A stretch of DNA of 64,000 nt from Okapia johnstoni (GCA_024291935.2 CM044310.1:116384213-116448212), one strand, 5' to 3'. Positions 1 through 26,530 are shown, counted from the first letter of the stretch. Numbers and translations: made by a program. Notes: generated by a model from the letters alone, not told the origin.

Positions 1-416
1 ATATCATTATTCCCTAGGTCTCAGGGGGGTTTAGGTGGCTGATCCAATGTTGCAGAACAAGTGATGAAGCTGAAACTACTGGAGGTGAGGAGGGGCTGAA
101 GGAGGAGAGAGAGACTGAGAACAAGAGGGAAAGACAGAGACCAGGAAGAAAGGGGCACAGAGATCCAGAAAGAAGGGAACAGAGACCTAAAGACAGAGAG
201 GGCCAAAGACCAGGGAGAGAGGTGGAAAGAATTCCAGGAGACAGAGATTCAGTGTAGGACAGGGACAGAGACTCAGAGAAAAGGATGCCAGGAGCCCAGG
301 AAGAGGCCCCCTCCCCCAGGTTACTGCTCCCCTCTTGGGAGATGTGTGGGTGGGGAATGGGGCTGTCTGGAGCTGTGCACGTGGAGCCCAAAGTCATTGC
401 CTCTCAACTCCCCCAG
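1..416. other. CD37 intron with purine-rich degenerate repeats
   Basis: Intronic DNA upstream of the first visible CD37 exon. From about 90 to 280 it is a purine-rich, degenerate repeat of the form GAGACAGAGA. The same type recurs in the intron at 840-1110. No coding exon is seen here. Confidence 0.7.
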
Positions 417-3400
417 GCTTGTCCTTCATGCCCTTGCAGATCTGGTCCAAGGTCCTGGCCGTCTCAGGAATCCTCACCATGGGCCTTGCCCTCCTGGGCT
501 GTGTGGGGGCCTTGAAGGAGTTCCGCTGCCTCCTGGGCCTGGTGAGTTCCCCACACCCTTCCACCTCTAGGATCATTCACATCTTGTCCTTAAATAGAGC
601 CCTGGCAGCCCCTTCATCCTGGGGAGTTAAGCCTGACCTGCCCACTCTGTCTTCCTCCCCGCTCCAGTATTTTGGGACACTGCTGCTCCTGTTTGCCACG
701 CAGATCACTCTAGGAATCCTCATCTCCACTCAGAGAGTCCAGGTGAGCTCACCTTCTCCTCCCCTCACCCGAGCTAGTGGGTGGGGAGGGGGGGTGTGGA
801 AAGAGATGGAAGCAAAGGCGGACAGGGGCTAACACAAAGATAAATAACAGAGAGAGATGAAGAAGACAGAAAGACAGAGACTGGTAGAGAGACACAGAGA
901 AGGATCTAGAGACAGAGGGTCAGAGAAAGACTCACCAACACAAAAGAAGACAGAGATCCAAAGGGAAACAGAAGCGAGGAAAGAAAACACTTGGAGAAAC
1001 AGAGGGCTCCAAGAAAGAGACAGAAACTTAATGAGATCGTGGGAGACAGTGGAGACACGGAAAGACAGAGGTAGAAACAGGCAGAGAGGTTTGGAGGGAC
1101 AGAGACACAGCTAGCCATTCAGTGAAACACCAAGGCTGCCATGAAGATGCTCAGAGACCACCAGAAGCTGGGACGGCTACGGAGTGGCGGGAGTGGGTTG
1201 GAGCAGAGGGCAGTGGGGAGGCAGGTGGGGGATTCAGCCTCACTCTCGGCCTGTCAGCTGAAGAGGAAAGTGAAGGACGTTGTGCAGAAGACCATCCAAA
1301 CCTACCGCGCTCGCCTGGAGGAGACGGCGGCTGAGGAGAGCTGGGACTACGTGCAGTTTCAGGTGCGTGAGGCCCCCGCCCACCAGGATCCCTCCCTCTA
1401 GCACTGGGATTCTGACTAGGCTCCGCCCTCTGCCTGGAGGAGGCTTGGCCCCAGCTCTAGGACCCTAACGTAACCCTCCCCACCTAAGCCACCTCCAGCC
1501 CGTGGCGACTTGGCCCAGTCTCTCAGCTCCCACCCCCTGCAGTGACTCCGCCCCTGCCTCGACAGGACTCCTCCCTCAGTCTCAAGGCCCTAGCGTGACC
1601 CCACTCCCTTCCCAGTAGTGACTCTGGCTCCCAAGGGACCAGGCCCAAGTGAGATTCCTTTCCCTGGTCACTCACACGGCCCCGCCCCCCCATCCATTTT
1701 TCCCCCTACTTACAGCTGGATTGTACTGCCTACCCAGTCCTCCAAAGCACGATTCTGCAGCTCTTCCCCCAGCCCCAAGACGCCCGCCCCCGTGACTCCT
1801 CTCTCCCAACCTCATGTACCCCTAATGTCCCTTGGCCCTGTTGTGACCACACCCCAGCCCACAGTCCGTTAGCCCTCTACTCCCCAATAGGACCCAGTCC
1901 CCAGTCATACCCATCACCTAGTCCCCTGATCCCCCAAAGCATCTTGCATCTCTAGTCCTTGTTCCTCTGACTTTTTTTTTTTTTGTAGTTGCTTTACAAT
2001 GTTGTCTAACTTCTGCTGTACCCTGTTCCTCTGACTCTTGTTCTCTCAGCTGCGCTGTTGTGGCTGGGAGTCTCCTCAGGACTGGTTCCATATCCCCAGC
2101 ATGAGAAGCAATGAGTCCGAAGGGCACCGCGTGCCCTGCTCCTGCTATAACTCATCGGCGACCAACGACTCCACAATCTTCGATAAGATCTCCTTCCCCC
2201 AGTTCAGCCGGCTCGGACCACTGGCGCGGCCCCGACACAATGCAGAAGTTTGCTCGGTCCCCGCGGATAGCTACATCTACCAACAGGTGGGGAGAATGTG
2301 GAGCGCAGGACCAAAGAGAGGTCTGGCAGGGTGGGGCTACGGGAAAGGGCTGTCCTACAACAGGAGCAGAACCCCTAAAGGGGCAAGATCTTTTGGAAGG
2401 GCGGGGCCTAAAGAAAAGGCCCAGGAGAAAGGGCAGGATCTGGAACGCTGATGTCTGGGGATGGGGTCTTCGGCTTGGACGGACTGAAGCCCAGAGACTA
2501 GAGACCCCTGATAACTAGGAAAAGGGGTGGTACCTGAAAGAGGGGTTAAGGCTGGACTGAGGACAGTGGGCCCCGGGCTTGAGGGCGAATCCCAAAAGGA
2601 ACCCTACCTATAACCTGCTCCTGTATCCCCAGGGCTGCGAACAGAATCTCTCCAACTGGTTGACCAACAACCTCATCTCCATAGTGGGCATTTGTCTCGG
2701 CGTGGGTCTACTCGAGGTGATCTGGTCCCGCCCCCACTCGCGATTGGCCTAGATGGCCCTGCCCCAAATTGCGCGTCCAACCAGTCTCTGGGAACGGTGC
2801 ATGCATTGATAGAGCTACAGCCAATCTAGGCTTTTCTGGGACGCCACCTGGGACAAGGGAGGCCTAGCCTCTGTGAGCCCTGATTGGTTGCACGGAGGAG
2901 CAGGCGTTCCCGCCCTTCCTCACGAGGCTCCCATTGGTCCTCCTTGGCATATCAGCCCCTTGCTATTGGCCACAATATCCCCCTTTACCCGCAGGTGAGT
3001 GTAGCGGGGCTGAGCCTGCTACTACCGCGCAGCCTGTTGCACCGCGAACCCCAGCCGCAGGTGCCAGGTGCCTACAGTTCGAGCTCCGGGCCAGGCCCGA
3101 GCACTGACGGCAGCGGCGGGCGCTATGGTGTGCTGAGCAGCAGCGGGCGTAGCGGCAGTCTGTGGGGTGGCTGGGGCATGGCGGACGCCTGCCCCAACTG
3201 GGGGGACAAGGCCCCGCTGGGCAAGCTGCCCAAAATGCTGGGGCCCTGGTCGCTTTGGGATCAAGACGAGGAACAACTTGAGACCGGGAGTGCAGGCGCC
3301 GAGGTGGAGGCCGAGATGGAATTAGAGGCAGAGACGGAGGAGATAGATGAGCCTCCAGAATAAAGGACCCTGGGCTTTCTCCAGATCACGCTCCTTCTCA

Positions 3401-3846
3401 GACTCTAGACCCTATGCTAGACGGAGCTGGGCTCCCCCTACCCCACCCTATTCGCCCTTCCTGCTTCAAACTCTATTCCCACCCCTCCCTGGCCTGCCCA
3501 TATCCTTGGTGTCCCACCCAATTACTCCTAGCCCTTTTACAGTGATGCCGCCACATTCTCCAAACTGCCGTCCCTGAGTCTTTCACCACCAGGCCCATCT
3601 CCTACCTACTCCCTTCTTCACGCCTCCCAAGGCGAACCCCGCCCAACTCGCGGGTCCTCGTTTTCTGCCCCTGGCCCCACCCCCTAGATCTTTTCCCTAG
3701 GGACTCCCCCACCCCCGACTCTCCTGGCACCCTCTCGACCTCTCTGACCGCGTCTCCTTTCTCTGTAGCTCAGCTTCATGACGCTCTCCATATTCCTGTG
3801 CAGAAACCTGGACCACGTCTACGATCGGCTCGCCCGGTACCGCTAG
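417..3846 (+). CDS. CD37: CD37 tetraspanin, 3' six coding exons (partial gene)
   Basis: CD37 is a leukocyte tetraspanin of the plasma membrane that organises receptor and signalling microdomains in B cells. Coding exons seen: 417-541, 668-742, 1258-1362, 2050-2286, 2633-2716, 3769-3846, all with AG/GT borders and compatible phases; stop TAG 3844-3846. The first exon completes a Gly codon begun upstream, so the start and first membrane segment lie left of the window. Visible hallmarks are two hydrophobic segments (417-541 and 668-742), the large extracellular loop with RCCGW at its CCG motif, PCSC and a later GC pair, several N-glycosylation sequons (NES, NSS, NDS, NLS), a fourth membrane segment ([15 protein letters not shown]) and the CD37-type C terminus ending RLARYR. 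The neighbour TEAD2 on the opposite strand agrees with mammalian synteny. A possible alternative terminal exon lies in the last intron. Confidence 0.96.
840..1110. repeat. GA-rich low-complexity repeat in CD37 intron
   Basis: Strongly strand-asymmetric purine-rich sequence built of variants of AGACAGAGA. It keeps frames open on both strands but shows no splice sites or similarity suggesting a gene. Confidence 0.7.
2743..2969. promoter_or_regulatory. cluster of five CCAAT/ATTGG boxes in the CD37 last intron
   Basis: ATTGG occurs at 2743-2747, 2883-2887, 2933-2937 and 2965-2969, and CCAAT at 2821-2825, within 230 GC-rich bases. Multiple spaced CCAAT boxes are typical of NF-Y-bound promoters. 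It precedes the possible alternative exon, so an internal promoter is conceivable, but there is no TATA box or other proof. Confidence 0.3.
2995..3363 (+). CDS. possible alternative terminal coding exon of CD37
   Basis: After an AG at 2993-2994 preceded by a pyrimidine-rich stretch, an open frame of 122 codons runs in the same phase (0) as the CD37 exon ending at 2716 and stops at TAA 3361-3363. The first residues ([10 protein letters not shown] then PRSLLHRE) would prolong the fourth membrane segment and close it with basic residues. A Gly/Ser-rich stretch and an acidic tail ending EIDEPPE follow. AATAAA (3359-3364) overlaps the stop codon. Splicing here would replace the 25-residue CD37 end by a 122-residue tail. 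I recognise no known domain. The boundary also reads as a perfect donor (CAG|GTGAGT), so the stretch could be only a GC-rich intronic open frame. Confidence 0.35.
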   Translation: MSVAGLSLLLPRSLLHREPQPQVPGAYSSSSGPGPSTDGSGGRYGVLSSSGRSGSLWGGWGMADACPNWGDKAPLGKLPKMLGPWSLWDQDEEQLETGSAGAEVEAEMELEAETEEIDEPPE

Positions 3847-4105
3847 GCCCCGCCCTTCCCGAAGCCCCACCCCGACCCCCTCAAGTGTCCAGGGCATTTA
3901 GTTCCCTGTCGCCTGTAAATATTTGTTTAATCCCCAGTTGGCCCCAGCCACTGAGCCCTTATTCCCCTCGGGGACCCAGGTGTCTGCCTTTCCCGCTGCT
4001 GTCACCTCCCCGCCGTGGGACCTGGGGTTTCCGGCCACCAGCTTCCTGCCCCGAAAGACACCTCATTTCCTTGCCTTAGCTGTCAGCCTACCACCTCTCA
4101 CTAGA

Positions 4106-4111
4106 TTTATT
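4106..4111 (-). terminator. TEAD2: candidate TEAD2 poly(A) signal, crossing the CD37 3' end
   Basis: TTTATT on the plus strand is AATAAA on the minus strand, about 720 bases past the TEAD2 stop. It is the first canonical hexamer I find for TEAD2. It lies inside the CD37 3' UTR, so the two mature transcripts would overlap at their ends. Confidence 0.5.
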
Positions 4112-4830
4112 TTTAGCCCAAGCCCCAAATAAATCCCCTGCGTTTTGGTAAAATAGCTTTATCCTCTGTCAAAACACAAACCAACACATTTGAGGGGGGT
4201 GGGGAGGAGAGGGAGGCAACACAGTCTAGCCCCACGGCACATTTAGAAGAGGGCACGAGATTAAAAAGCCTCACCCCACTGCCTGCCCAGCTGAGAAAAA
4301 GTCACGACCCTAACACCCACTTATAAATATCTCGTTATATTAAAAAAAAATAATAATATATTTCCAGGGCCCACCTGACTCTGCCCCTGCACAGAAAGGG
4401 TTAACCTTCAATATTCGATATCAGGGTTCCCGGGATGGAGGTGGTGAGAAGAGGGAGATTGAGAAGAGGGAGATGCGGAAAAACTGAGAGGGACGAGCCC
4501 ATGTGTCACTGGGGCCCTCCAACGCATCCAGAATAAAGAAAAGAAAGGGCACCTGTCAGAGACAGAAACCAGTGCTATCCCAGGGGTTGTCTCACTCCTG
4601 TCCTCAGTGCCTAATGCTCTGGGGTGATCTGTCCTTTCAGACACCCCTGTGAGGTTCCAAGATCAGGATCCGTCTTCCGCTCTCAGTCCCAGCCCATTCC
4701 ACTCACCACCCAGCTTTTTCAGTCCTAACAGGGAGCAGTTCCCTCCCCACGTAGAAGCATGGGGGAAGCTGGAGGTCCTGGCCTGGGAGGAGAGGGTATT
4801 CTGGGGGGTGAGCCACTTTGGGGTCCCCCT
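4112..4830 (-). other. TEAD2: TEAD2 3' untranslated region
   Basis: Sequence between the TEAD2 stop codon (4831-4833, TCA on plus) and the candidate poly(A) signal. It contains an A/T-rich stretch at 4320-4365 with TATATTT and TTATAAATA runs. No other gene is seen. Confidence 0.6.
4128..4133 (+). terminator. CD37: CD37 poly(A) signal AATAAA
   Basis: Canonical AATAAA about 280 bases after the CD37 stop, followed by a T/G-containing stretch. This gives a 3' UTR of roughly 300 nt. Confidence 0.8.
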
Positions 4831-16440
<11,610 letters not shown>

Positions 16441-16504
16441 CTGGGCCTGAAGGAACACAGAGTTCAGCAAGGTTCCCGGGATCCACCCAGAGAGACCTCA
16501 GAAC

Positions 16505-16660
16505 AGAGGTCCAGATCACTGGGTCTGAGGGGAGAGGCTGGGGGCACCTGGACCCCCAGATCTGAGGGAGGAGGAGGATGGAGGCTGAACTCTTGGATCT
16601 GAGGGAAGCAGGAGACTGGGAGCCTGGATTCCTGGGTCCTGGAGGAAAAAGGGGCTGGAT
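16505..16660 (+). repeat. minisatellite-like repeat (GGATCTGAGGGAGGAGG type)
   Basis: About four degenerate copies of a ~36-base unit containing TGGGTCTGAGG, GCTGGGGGC and CTGGACTCCTGG words. Related arrays occur at 18350-18520, 59005-59215 and 61785-61960. Confidence 0.65.
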
Positions 16661-16924
16661 TTCTGGGGAAGCTTAGGGTGAGACGGTTCTCCTCTCTGTT
16701 CTCAGTGGAGCCTGGATTGTAATGAAGTCTTGAAGACCCCAGAACAATGCCTAGGGTCCAAGAGGGCTGGAACTTTGGCTGTGGATTACTGATTTAAAGA
16801 AGATAGGCGTCAGAGCCTAGCTGCAGGGAAGGGGGACGTGGGTGAGATCTTCTCAGTCCCATGCCAAGAACAGGTGCCAGGGTGTGAGCAGCAGCTGCTA
16901 GAAAAGGAGGGGAACAGGCCCTAG

Positions 16925-17165
16925 GAAGGCTGAGGGCAGAGACAGAGACTCAGAGAGGACAGAGATCCAGAGAGAGGGAACACAGACCTAATGTCGGGGG
17001 ACAGAGACCTAGAGGGAGGGGGACCAGAGATCCAGAGAGAGGAAGACAGAGACCCAGAGGGAGGGGACAGAGACCCAGAAGGGGGTGGGGGCTGGGGAAC
17101 CAGAGATCCAGAGACAGGGGGACAGAGACCTAGAGAGAGAAGGACAGAGACTCTGGGCAGAAACT
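16925..17165 (+). repeat. GA-rich tandem repeat near the TEAD2 CpG island
   Basis: Degenerate repeats of GACAGAGACC(C/T)AGAGGGAGG, about 36 bases per unit, purine-rich on plus. Non-coding in appearance. Confidence 0.7.
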
Positions 17166-17199
17166 CAAGCCAAGACCGGTTAAGACCCACAGAACCACA

Positions 17200-18330
17200 G
17201 ACTGGGGGGCAGGGGCGCCCTGCCATCAGGAGAGCCAGAACAAAGGGCCCAGGCGTCCCCTCCCCCAGTTTCCCACAACCCCTATCAGGGGAGGGACCGG
17301 CCAGCGAGGGCACCTCCCCTCTGGCCCCCAGCCCCGCCCCTCTCCTCCCCGCCCCCACGCCTCCCTGCTCAGCGGGCTCTGATCCAACTGAAGTTCCCAG
17401 TGACTTTCCGGAGGCCGGGAACGGGGGGAAACTTTTTCCAATACAGTCAGATCCCGCCTCTTTGGCGGCTCCACGTCTTCCACGGCTTTCCCAGGACCCC
17501 AGAGTGCGGACTCCCCTCCCCCTCCTCCCTCGGACCCCGGAGCCCCGGTCCAGACAAAGACCCCAGGCCGAGCCCAGCGGCGCTGCGGCATTCAGGACCC
17601 CCGTAGGCCAAAATCCCAGCCCAGCTCTCCCCCATGTGGCCAGACAAAGGGACGGAGGAGCCGAGTCAGAAAGGTTCCCCCTAATTTCCCGCCCCAGGTC
17701 CCAAACCTCCAGAGAGACAAGATGAAGATCCAGAACGTCCCAGAGCCCCACTTCGGCCACCCAGGAGGCCTCCTTTCTCCATGAGGAGGACAAGGCGTCC
17801 ATAAATAACACGCACAAACCAATTCGGTCAGAAACAAGCATGGGGCCCTTTCTCACTTGAAACCGACACCTCCACAGACACTCACACCCCCCAGCGTCCC
17901 CAGCCCTCACTCACCCCCAGGCGCACACTCCCAAACTCAGACACATAAACAGACACCCCAACTCTGGCGAAAGTTGCAACTCCACACTTAGACTCGGTCA
18001 AGAGCGCAAATTCCGGCCCCCCGGCATAAAGAGGGCGGCAAGCAATTCAGAGACCGTCCCACGAACACCTCAACTCATAAGGTGTAACTTCCCACTCGAA
18101 CTCACACACCCCAAAGCACGATCCCCGACTCCCGCCGGCGCCTTCCTACCTACCTCCCGGCCTGGGGCTGGGGAGCCGCAGGCGGGCGGGGCTGCGAGGG
18201 AGAAAGTTGCCCGGGAGCTTTGTTTGGGAAAAGTGGGAGGGACCGGAGGGGGGGCGGGTCCCGGCGCCGGACAGCGGGATGGGGGATCCTACAGTGACAG
18301 TTTCGGGGAGGATTTTTGCTTTGGCCAAAG
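17200..18330 (-). promoter_or_regulatory. TEAD2: TEAD2 CpG-rich promoter and 5' non-coding exon
   Basis: GC- and CpG-rich stretch upstream of the first TEAD2 coding exon, without a TATA box. On the minus strand a good donor (GAG|GTAGGT) at 18154/18153 could end a 5' non-coding exon; the acceptor just before the start codon is at about 16447 (CTTCAG before GCCCAGATG). The exact transcription start is not visible. Confidence 0.6.
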
Positions 18331-18349
18331 AGAGGTGAAATCTAGCTGG

Positions 18350-18520
18350 GGCCTGTGAGAATTCCGAGATTCTGATTCTTGGATCCCTGAGAGAGGAGGG
18401 GAATCGAGGGTCTGGACACCTGGGTCTGAGGGAGAATGGATGGGGGCCCGGAAACCTGGGACTGAAGGAAGAGGGGACTGGGGGCCAAGATTACTGAATC
18501 TGGAGGAGGAAGGGTCTGGG
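18350..18520 (+). repeat. minisatellite-like repeat (CTGGGTCTGAGGGAG type)
   Basis: Degenerate units with GGACACCTGGGTCTGAGGGA and GGGGGCCCGGAAACCTGGG, same family as 16505-16660. Confidence 0.6.
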
Positions 18521-19658
18521 GGCCCGGCCTCCCAGCCACCCTCCTGTGTAGTTTGAGTATTGCAGATGTGGAAGTGACTGATATTAATAGAAATACAAAA
18601 GAATCTTCCCTGTTCACCCTCAAGTGTATTTTTGAGGACAGAAGTATGGAGATGGGCTTGTTATTGATTTCCACTGATTTCTCTTGATTGATTGGCCTCT
18701 TTGTGACCTCATCAGAGCTAAGGGTCGGGGGCAAGACGACTGGGAGTTTATGGGAAGTTCACCAAGATGCAGCCGCCCGCATCCACGTGCACTAGTGAAC
18801 TAGAGGTGGCCTCTGTCCCAGGACCAGGAGAGAGCCTTGGTGCCGGAGGAGAGAGATGAGAGTCCCTTAATTATATCCCTTAAAGATGAGTGTTCAAACT
18901 GACGAGACTAGAGGGGCTGGATCAAGAATCTGATGACTTGAGGACGAAGGGAGCCCAGGTTCAGGGTTCCCTGTAAGGTGGGACATAAGACTGTTTTTAG
19001 GGTTTCTAGGGAGGAACTTTTTGGTGGAACCGTCGAGTTCAGCGTCCCTACATTGCCCTCTGTTGAGCGTATTAATCGTTTCAAAACCTAAAGAAGACGA
19101 GAAGGGACACGGAGAAGCTTTCAAAGATAGATACAAAACTAACCAGTGGGCGAATCAGAAGGACTGTTCGGATACGTGTATTTCAAGAGCAGAGGGAGCC
19201 TAGGAATGGAACAGAGGGCTCTAGGAACAACATCCAGGGCACAGAGGCATGGCCTGGGTGGGGGCGTGGCTCTAAGTCAGGGGCGGGGCCACCTTCGACT
19301 GGAGCGAGACTCCACCACGATGGCCAGGATCAGAGTAGACGGGCAGCACAGAGTCTCCAGGGCCGAGGTCAGCCGACAGGGACGCTGTCTGACCATGGAG
19401 GTGTGAATTTGAAATCAATGCCCGGCTCTGGCTTAAGGGGCGTGGCTCCTACCTCAAGGGTGTGACTACCCAATAGCGGGCCGTCCTCAGGGGTGAGGTA
19501 AGCAGATGGGGCGTGGTCAGACAATAGGGGCGGGTCCAGGGCTCGCGGAGCCCCTCCAACGCTCCAGTATCCGACCTGGGCTCGAGAACAGAACTGTTTG
19601 GATTTAACAGTCCGTGGACGGCGGGAGTCTTGAGTCCGGTGACCCGGCTGTGGTCTAG

Positions 19659-19664
19659 TATAAA
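19659..19664 (+). promoter_or_regulatory. DKKL1: candidate DKKL1 TATA box
   Basis: TATAAA in a GC-rich setting about 300 bases before the DKKL1 start codon, with GGGGCGGGGC following at about 19683. The transcription start is not known. Confidence 0.35.
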
Positions 19665-19910
19665 GGCAGGGCCCAGAAGAAGGGGCGGGGCGTGGGAGAA
19701 GGTGAGGAGGAATGAGATCTGGATACGAATGTGAGAGAAGGAAAGAAATGAGATACATTGTGTGAGACCGAGCCCTGAAGAGCCAGGTCTGGAGGGAGGG
19801 GAGGGCCCGGAGTCGACGGAAGATGTTGGAGTAGAAGGTAAGGGGAGGGGGGCAAATGGACGGAGTCTGAGGAGTTTCCGGACCAGGGGTCGGGAAGTGT
19901 CCCTGTCTAG

Positions 19911-23958
<4,048 letters not shown>

Positions 23959-24017
23959 GGGTGGGACCGGGGAACACCTGCATGTACCCTCCACCAGACC
24001 CCAAGCACCATATGGAA

Positions 24018-24023
24018 ATTAAA
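24018..24023 (+). terminator. DKKL1: DKKL1 poly(A) signal ATTAAA
   Basis: ATTAAA lies 60 bases after the DKKL1 stop, giving a very short 3' UTR of about 80 nt. The variant hexamer is common in testis genes. Confidence 0.7.
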
Positions 24024-24810
24024 CCTTCTCTCCAACAGCACTGTCTCCTTCTGGGATCTGTCCCCAGGCCTCAGTCAACCAAGCCTAGCTCTGAGCATGA
24101 CCTCTGGCTGAGCTGTAACTTCTTGCCAGTGTCTCCAGCTAGTTTCCTCATTCAGATGCCATCTGTCTTCTGACTGAGCAACTCTGTCATCTCCTCTGTC
24201 ACCTCTGTCCCGCCTGTACCCTTGGGCTCCATCTCTGTTACCTCCTGCTCTGCGTGCCCTCGGGCTCCCAACTCTCACTCCAGTCCTTTCTGTCCACTCT
24301 GCATTAGCTTCCTATCACAAACCTAGCGACTTAAAACAGTGCAAATGTATCCTCTCACTAATCCATAGTTCAGAAATCCAAGATGGCTGGGCTGGTCCTC
24401 TATGCAGGTCTCACAAAGGCAACAGCAAGGTGTTAGCCAGCAGGGTTCTTACCTGAGGCCCTGGGATGCCTCTGTTTCCGAGATCATTCAGGTTGTTGGC
24501 ACAATCAAGTCCCTTGAAGGTTCAACTGAGGTCCCTACTTCCTTACTGGCTGTCTTCTGGGCCACCCACTCTTAGCTCCCGGAAGTCTCTCTCCAGTTCT
24601 TGTATGTGGATCCCACACCTCAAATCTCACAAAAATACACAAAAATTTTCTCTGAATTTCCCTTCTGCCCCATCTCCTTTATGCCTTCCTCCTCCTCTTC
24701 TAGCAGGAGAGAGTTCTCTGCCTTGAAGGACTCACAGAATTGGATTGGGCCCGCCTGGACAACATATGAAACAGGTTCCAGGAATTAGAGGGGGACCATC
24801 TTTGGGAGAT

Positions 24811-25135
24811 GGGGCTTCCCTGGCAGCTCAGCTGGTAAAGAATCGCCTGCAGGAGATCCTGGTTCAATTCCTGGGTCGGAAAGAGCCCCTAGAGAAGGGA
24901 TAGGCTAACCACTCTAGTATTCTTGGGCTTCCCTGGTGGCTCAGATGGAAGAGAATCCACCTGCAATGTGGCAGACCTGGGTTTGATCCCTGGGTAGGGA
25001 AGATCCCCTGGAGGAGGACATGGCAACCCACTCCAGTATTCTTGCCTGGAGAATCCCCACGGACAGAGGGGCCTGGCAGGCTACAGTCCCTGGGGTCGCA
25101 AAGGGTTGGACACAACTGAGCAACTAAACACAGCA
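24811..25135 (+). repeat. Bov-tA dimer-type SINE
   Basis: Two heads, GGGGCTTCCCTGGCAGCTCA at 24811 and GGGCTTCCCTGGTGGCTCAG at 24927, in tandem, followed by the usual GCCTGGCAGGCTACAGTCC and TTGGACACAACTGAGCAAC end. Confidence 0.9.
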
Positions 25136-25252
25136 CATAATTTTGGGGGGGAAGCCATTATTCTGCCCACTGCATGTCCAGACCGTCACCTCCAGCCCCC
25201 AACTATGCATGTGCATTTCCATCTCACATCCACACCACTTTTCTCCACTCTA

Positions 25253-25373
25253 ATCTTTTTTTTCCCAGCCATACCACACAGTTTTAGATCTTGGTTCCCA
25301 GATTAGAGATCAAACCCATGTGCCCTGCATTGGAAGTGCACAGTCTTAACCTCTAGACCCCCAGAGAAGTCTT
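25253..25373 (-). repeat. diverged CHR-type SINE (antisense)
   Basis: Poly(T) start, AGATTAGAGATCAAACCCAT box-B-like stretch, GTCTTAACCTCTAGACC and CCCAGAGAAGTCTTCC end. Confidence 0.65.
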
Positions 25374-25879
25374 CCTCATTTTTATCTTCTCCTTCCCTCT
25401 CAAATCACATGCTGACTCCATCTTGACTCACTCTGTTTCTCTTTTCCTTTGTCCTTCTGTCTGTCCCTCCATGCCTGTCACTTCAGACTCCATCTCTGAG
25501 AGCCAGGCCTGCTGCATCAGCCACCTGGAAACTCACAGTCGCTGTCTTGGGTGACCTGTCCACTTTGCCCACTCCCTCTAAATCCTCAGAGCAACTCCTA
25601 TTCCCTCCAGAACACCTCCCTCAAGATGCACCATTGAGAAGGCACATCAGGGTCTTTAGGTGCTGGGTCCTATAGAGGAGGCAGACACAACATGTGCTTT
25701 CCCCCCTCGAAGCCCAGGTTCCAGCTGAGATCACCCCGCACAGAGACTCAGTACATTCAGGAAACTAGCAATGTGTGGGTATAAATAAAAGAGAACTTTC
25801 TTTGGGGGGGAAAAAAATAGATATGTCCTCATGGAGAATATCAAAACTTGTTTGGCCTTTCCATACCTTCTCTTTATTT

Positions 25880-25990
25880 TCTTGGTCGAATTGTGGAACA
25901 TGTGGGATCTTAGTTCCCCAGAGAATGAACCCACACCCCCTGCAGTGGAAGCATGGAGTCTTAACCACTGGACCGCCAGGGAAGTCCCTC
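25880..25990 (-). repeat. CHR-type SINE (antisense)
   Basis: GTGGGATCTTAGTTCCCCAG, CCCCCTGCAGTGGAAGC, TCTTAACCACTGGACCGCC and AGGGAAGTCCCT end. Confidence 0.85.
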
Positions 25991-26049
25991 AGTACCATCT
26001 TTAAGATGCCTCTATATTGCACTGGTAGAGCCAAAATCCACCCAATCCA

Positions 26050-26530
26050 CTGAATAAAATTCCATGGTCAACCTCGCCACCCTCTCAGTGATCCACGCCT
26101 GAGTTGCCTCTGATTTCCCACCATTACAAATAGTGCTACAATAAACACTGGTAGAGAGCTTCCTGGGGCTTCCCAGGTGGCGCAATGTTGAAAGAATCCA
26201 CCTGCTAATGCAGGAGGTGGAAGAAACCCAGGTTAGAGTGCTGGGTTGGGAAGATCCCCTGGAGAAGGAAATGGCAACTCACTCCAGTATTTCTTGCCTG
26301 GAAAATTCCATGGACAGAAGAGCCTGGTGGGCTACAGTCCATGCGGTTGCAAAGAGCCGGACATGACTAAGCACAGCACAGCAGCAGCAGCAAACACTGT
26401 TATATATGCCCCTTTGTGGTCCAGAAGGAGGACAGGATAGGGGGCCTATAATCAGCAAAAGAATTACTGGGTTGTAGGGGATGTATCTACCTATTTTTAT
26501 TAGGTAGAATGTTCTGACAAGTCTACTCCC
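26050..26530 (+). repeat. old L1-type fragment split by a Bov-tA SINE
   Basis: CCATTACAAATAGTGCTACAAT before and GAATTACTGGGTTGTAGGG after the SINE at about 26151-26391 resemble old L1 sequence. AAACACTG occurs at both borders (26143-26150, 26392-26399), a likely target-site duplication. Confidence 0.6.
26151..26391 (+). repeat. Bov-tA SINE
   Basis: GGGGCTTCCCAGGTGGCGCA head, GGAAGATCCCCTGGAGAAGG block, GCCGGACATGACTAAGCACA and CAG-repeat tail. Confidence 0.9.

Noticed and set aside
2995..3363. The GC-rich frame as part of a peripherin/ROM1-type tetraspanin
   Set aside because: The surrounding exons match CD37 throughout, and the tail lacks recognisable peripherin or ROM1 C-terminal motifs.
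16921..17910. A 329-codon minus-strand open frame as a new gene
   Set aside because: It lies in the TEAD2 CpG island and GA-rich tandem repeat. Its composition is Leu/Ser/Gly/Pro low-complexity and there is no splice or family support.
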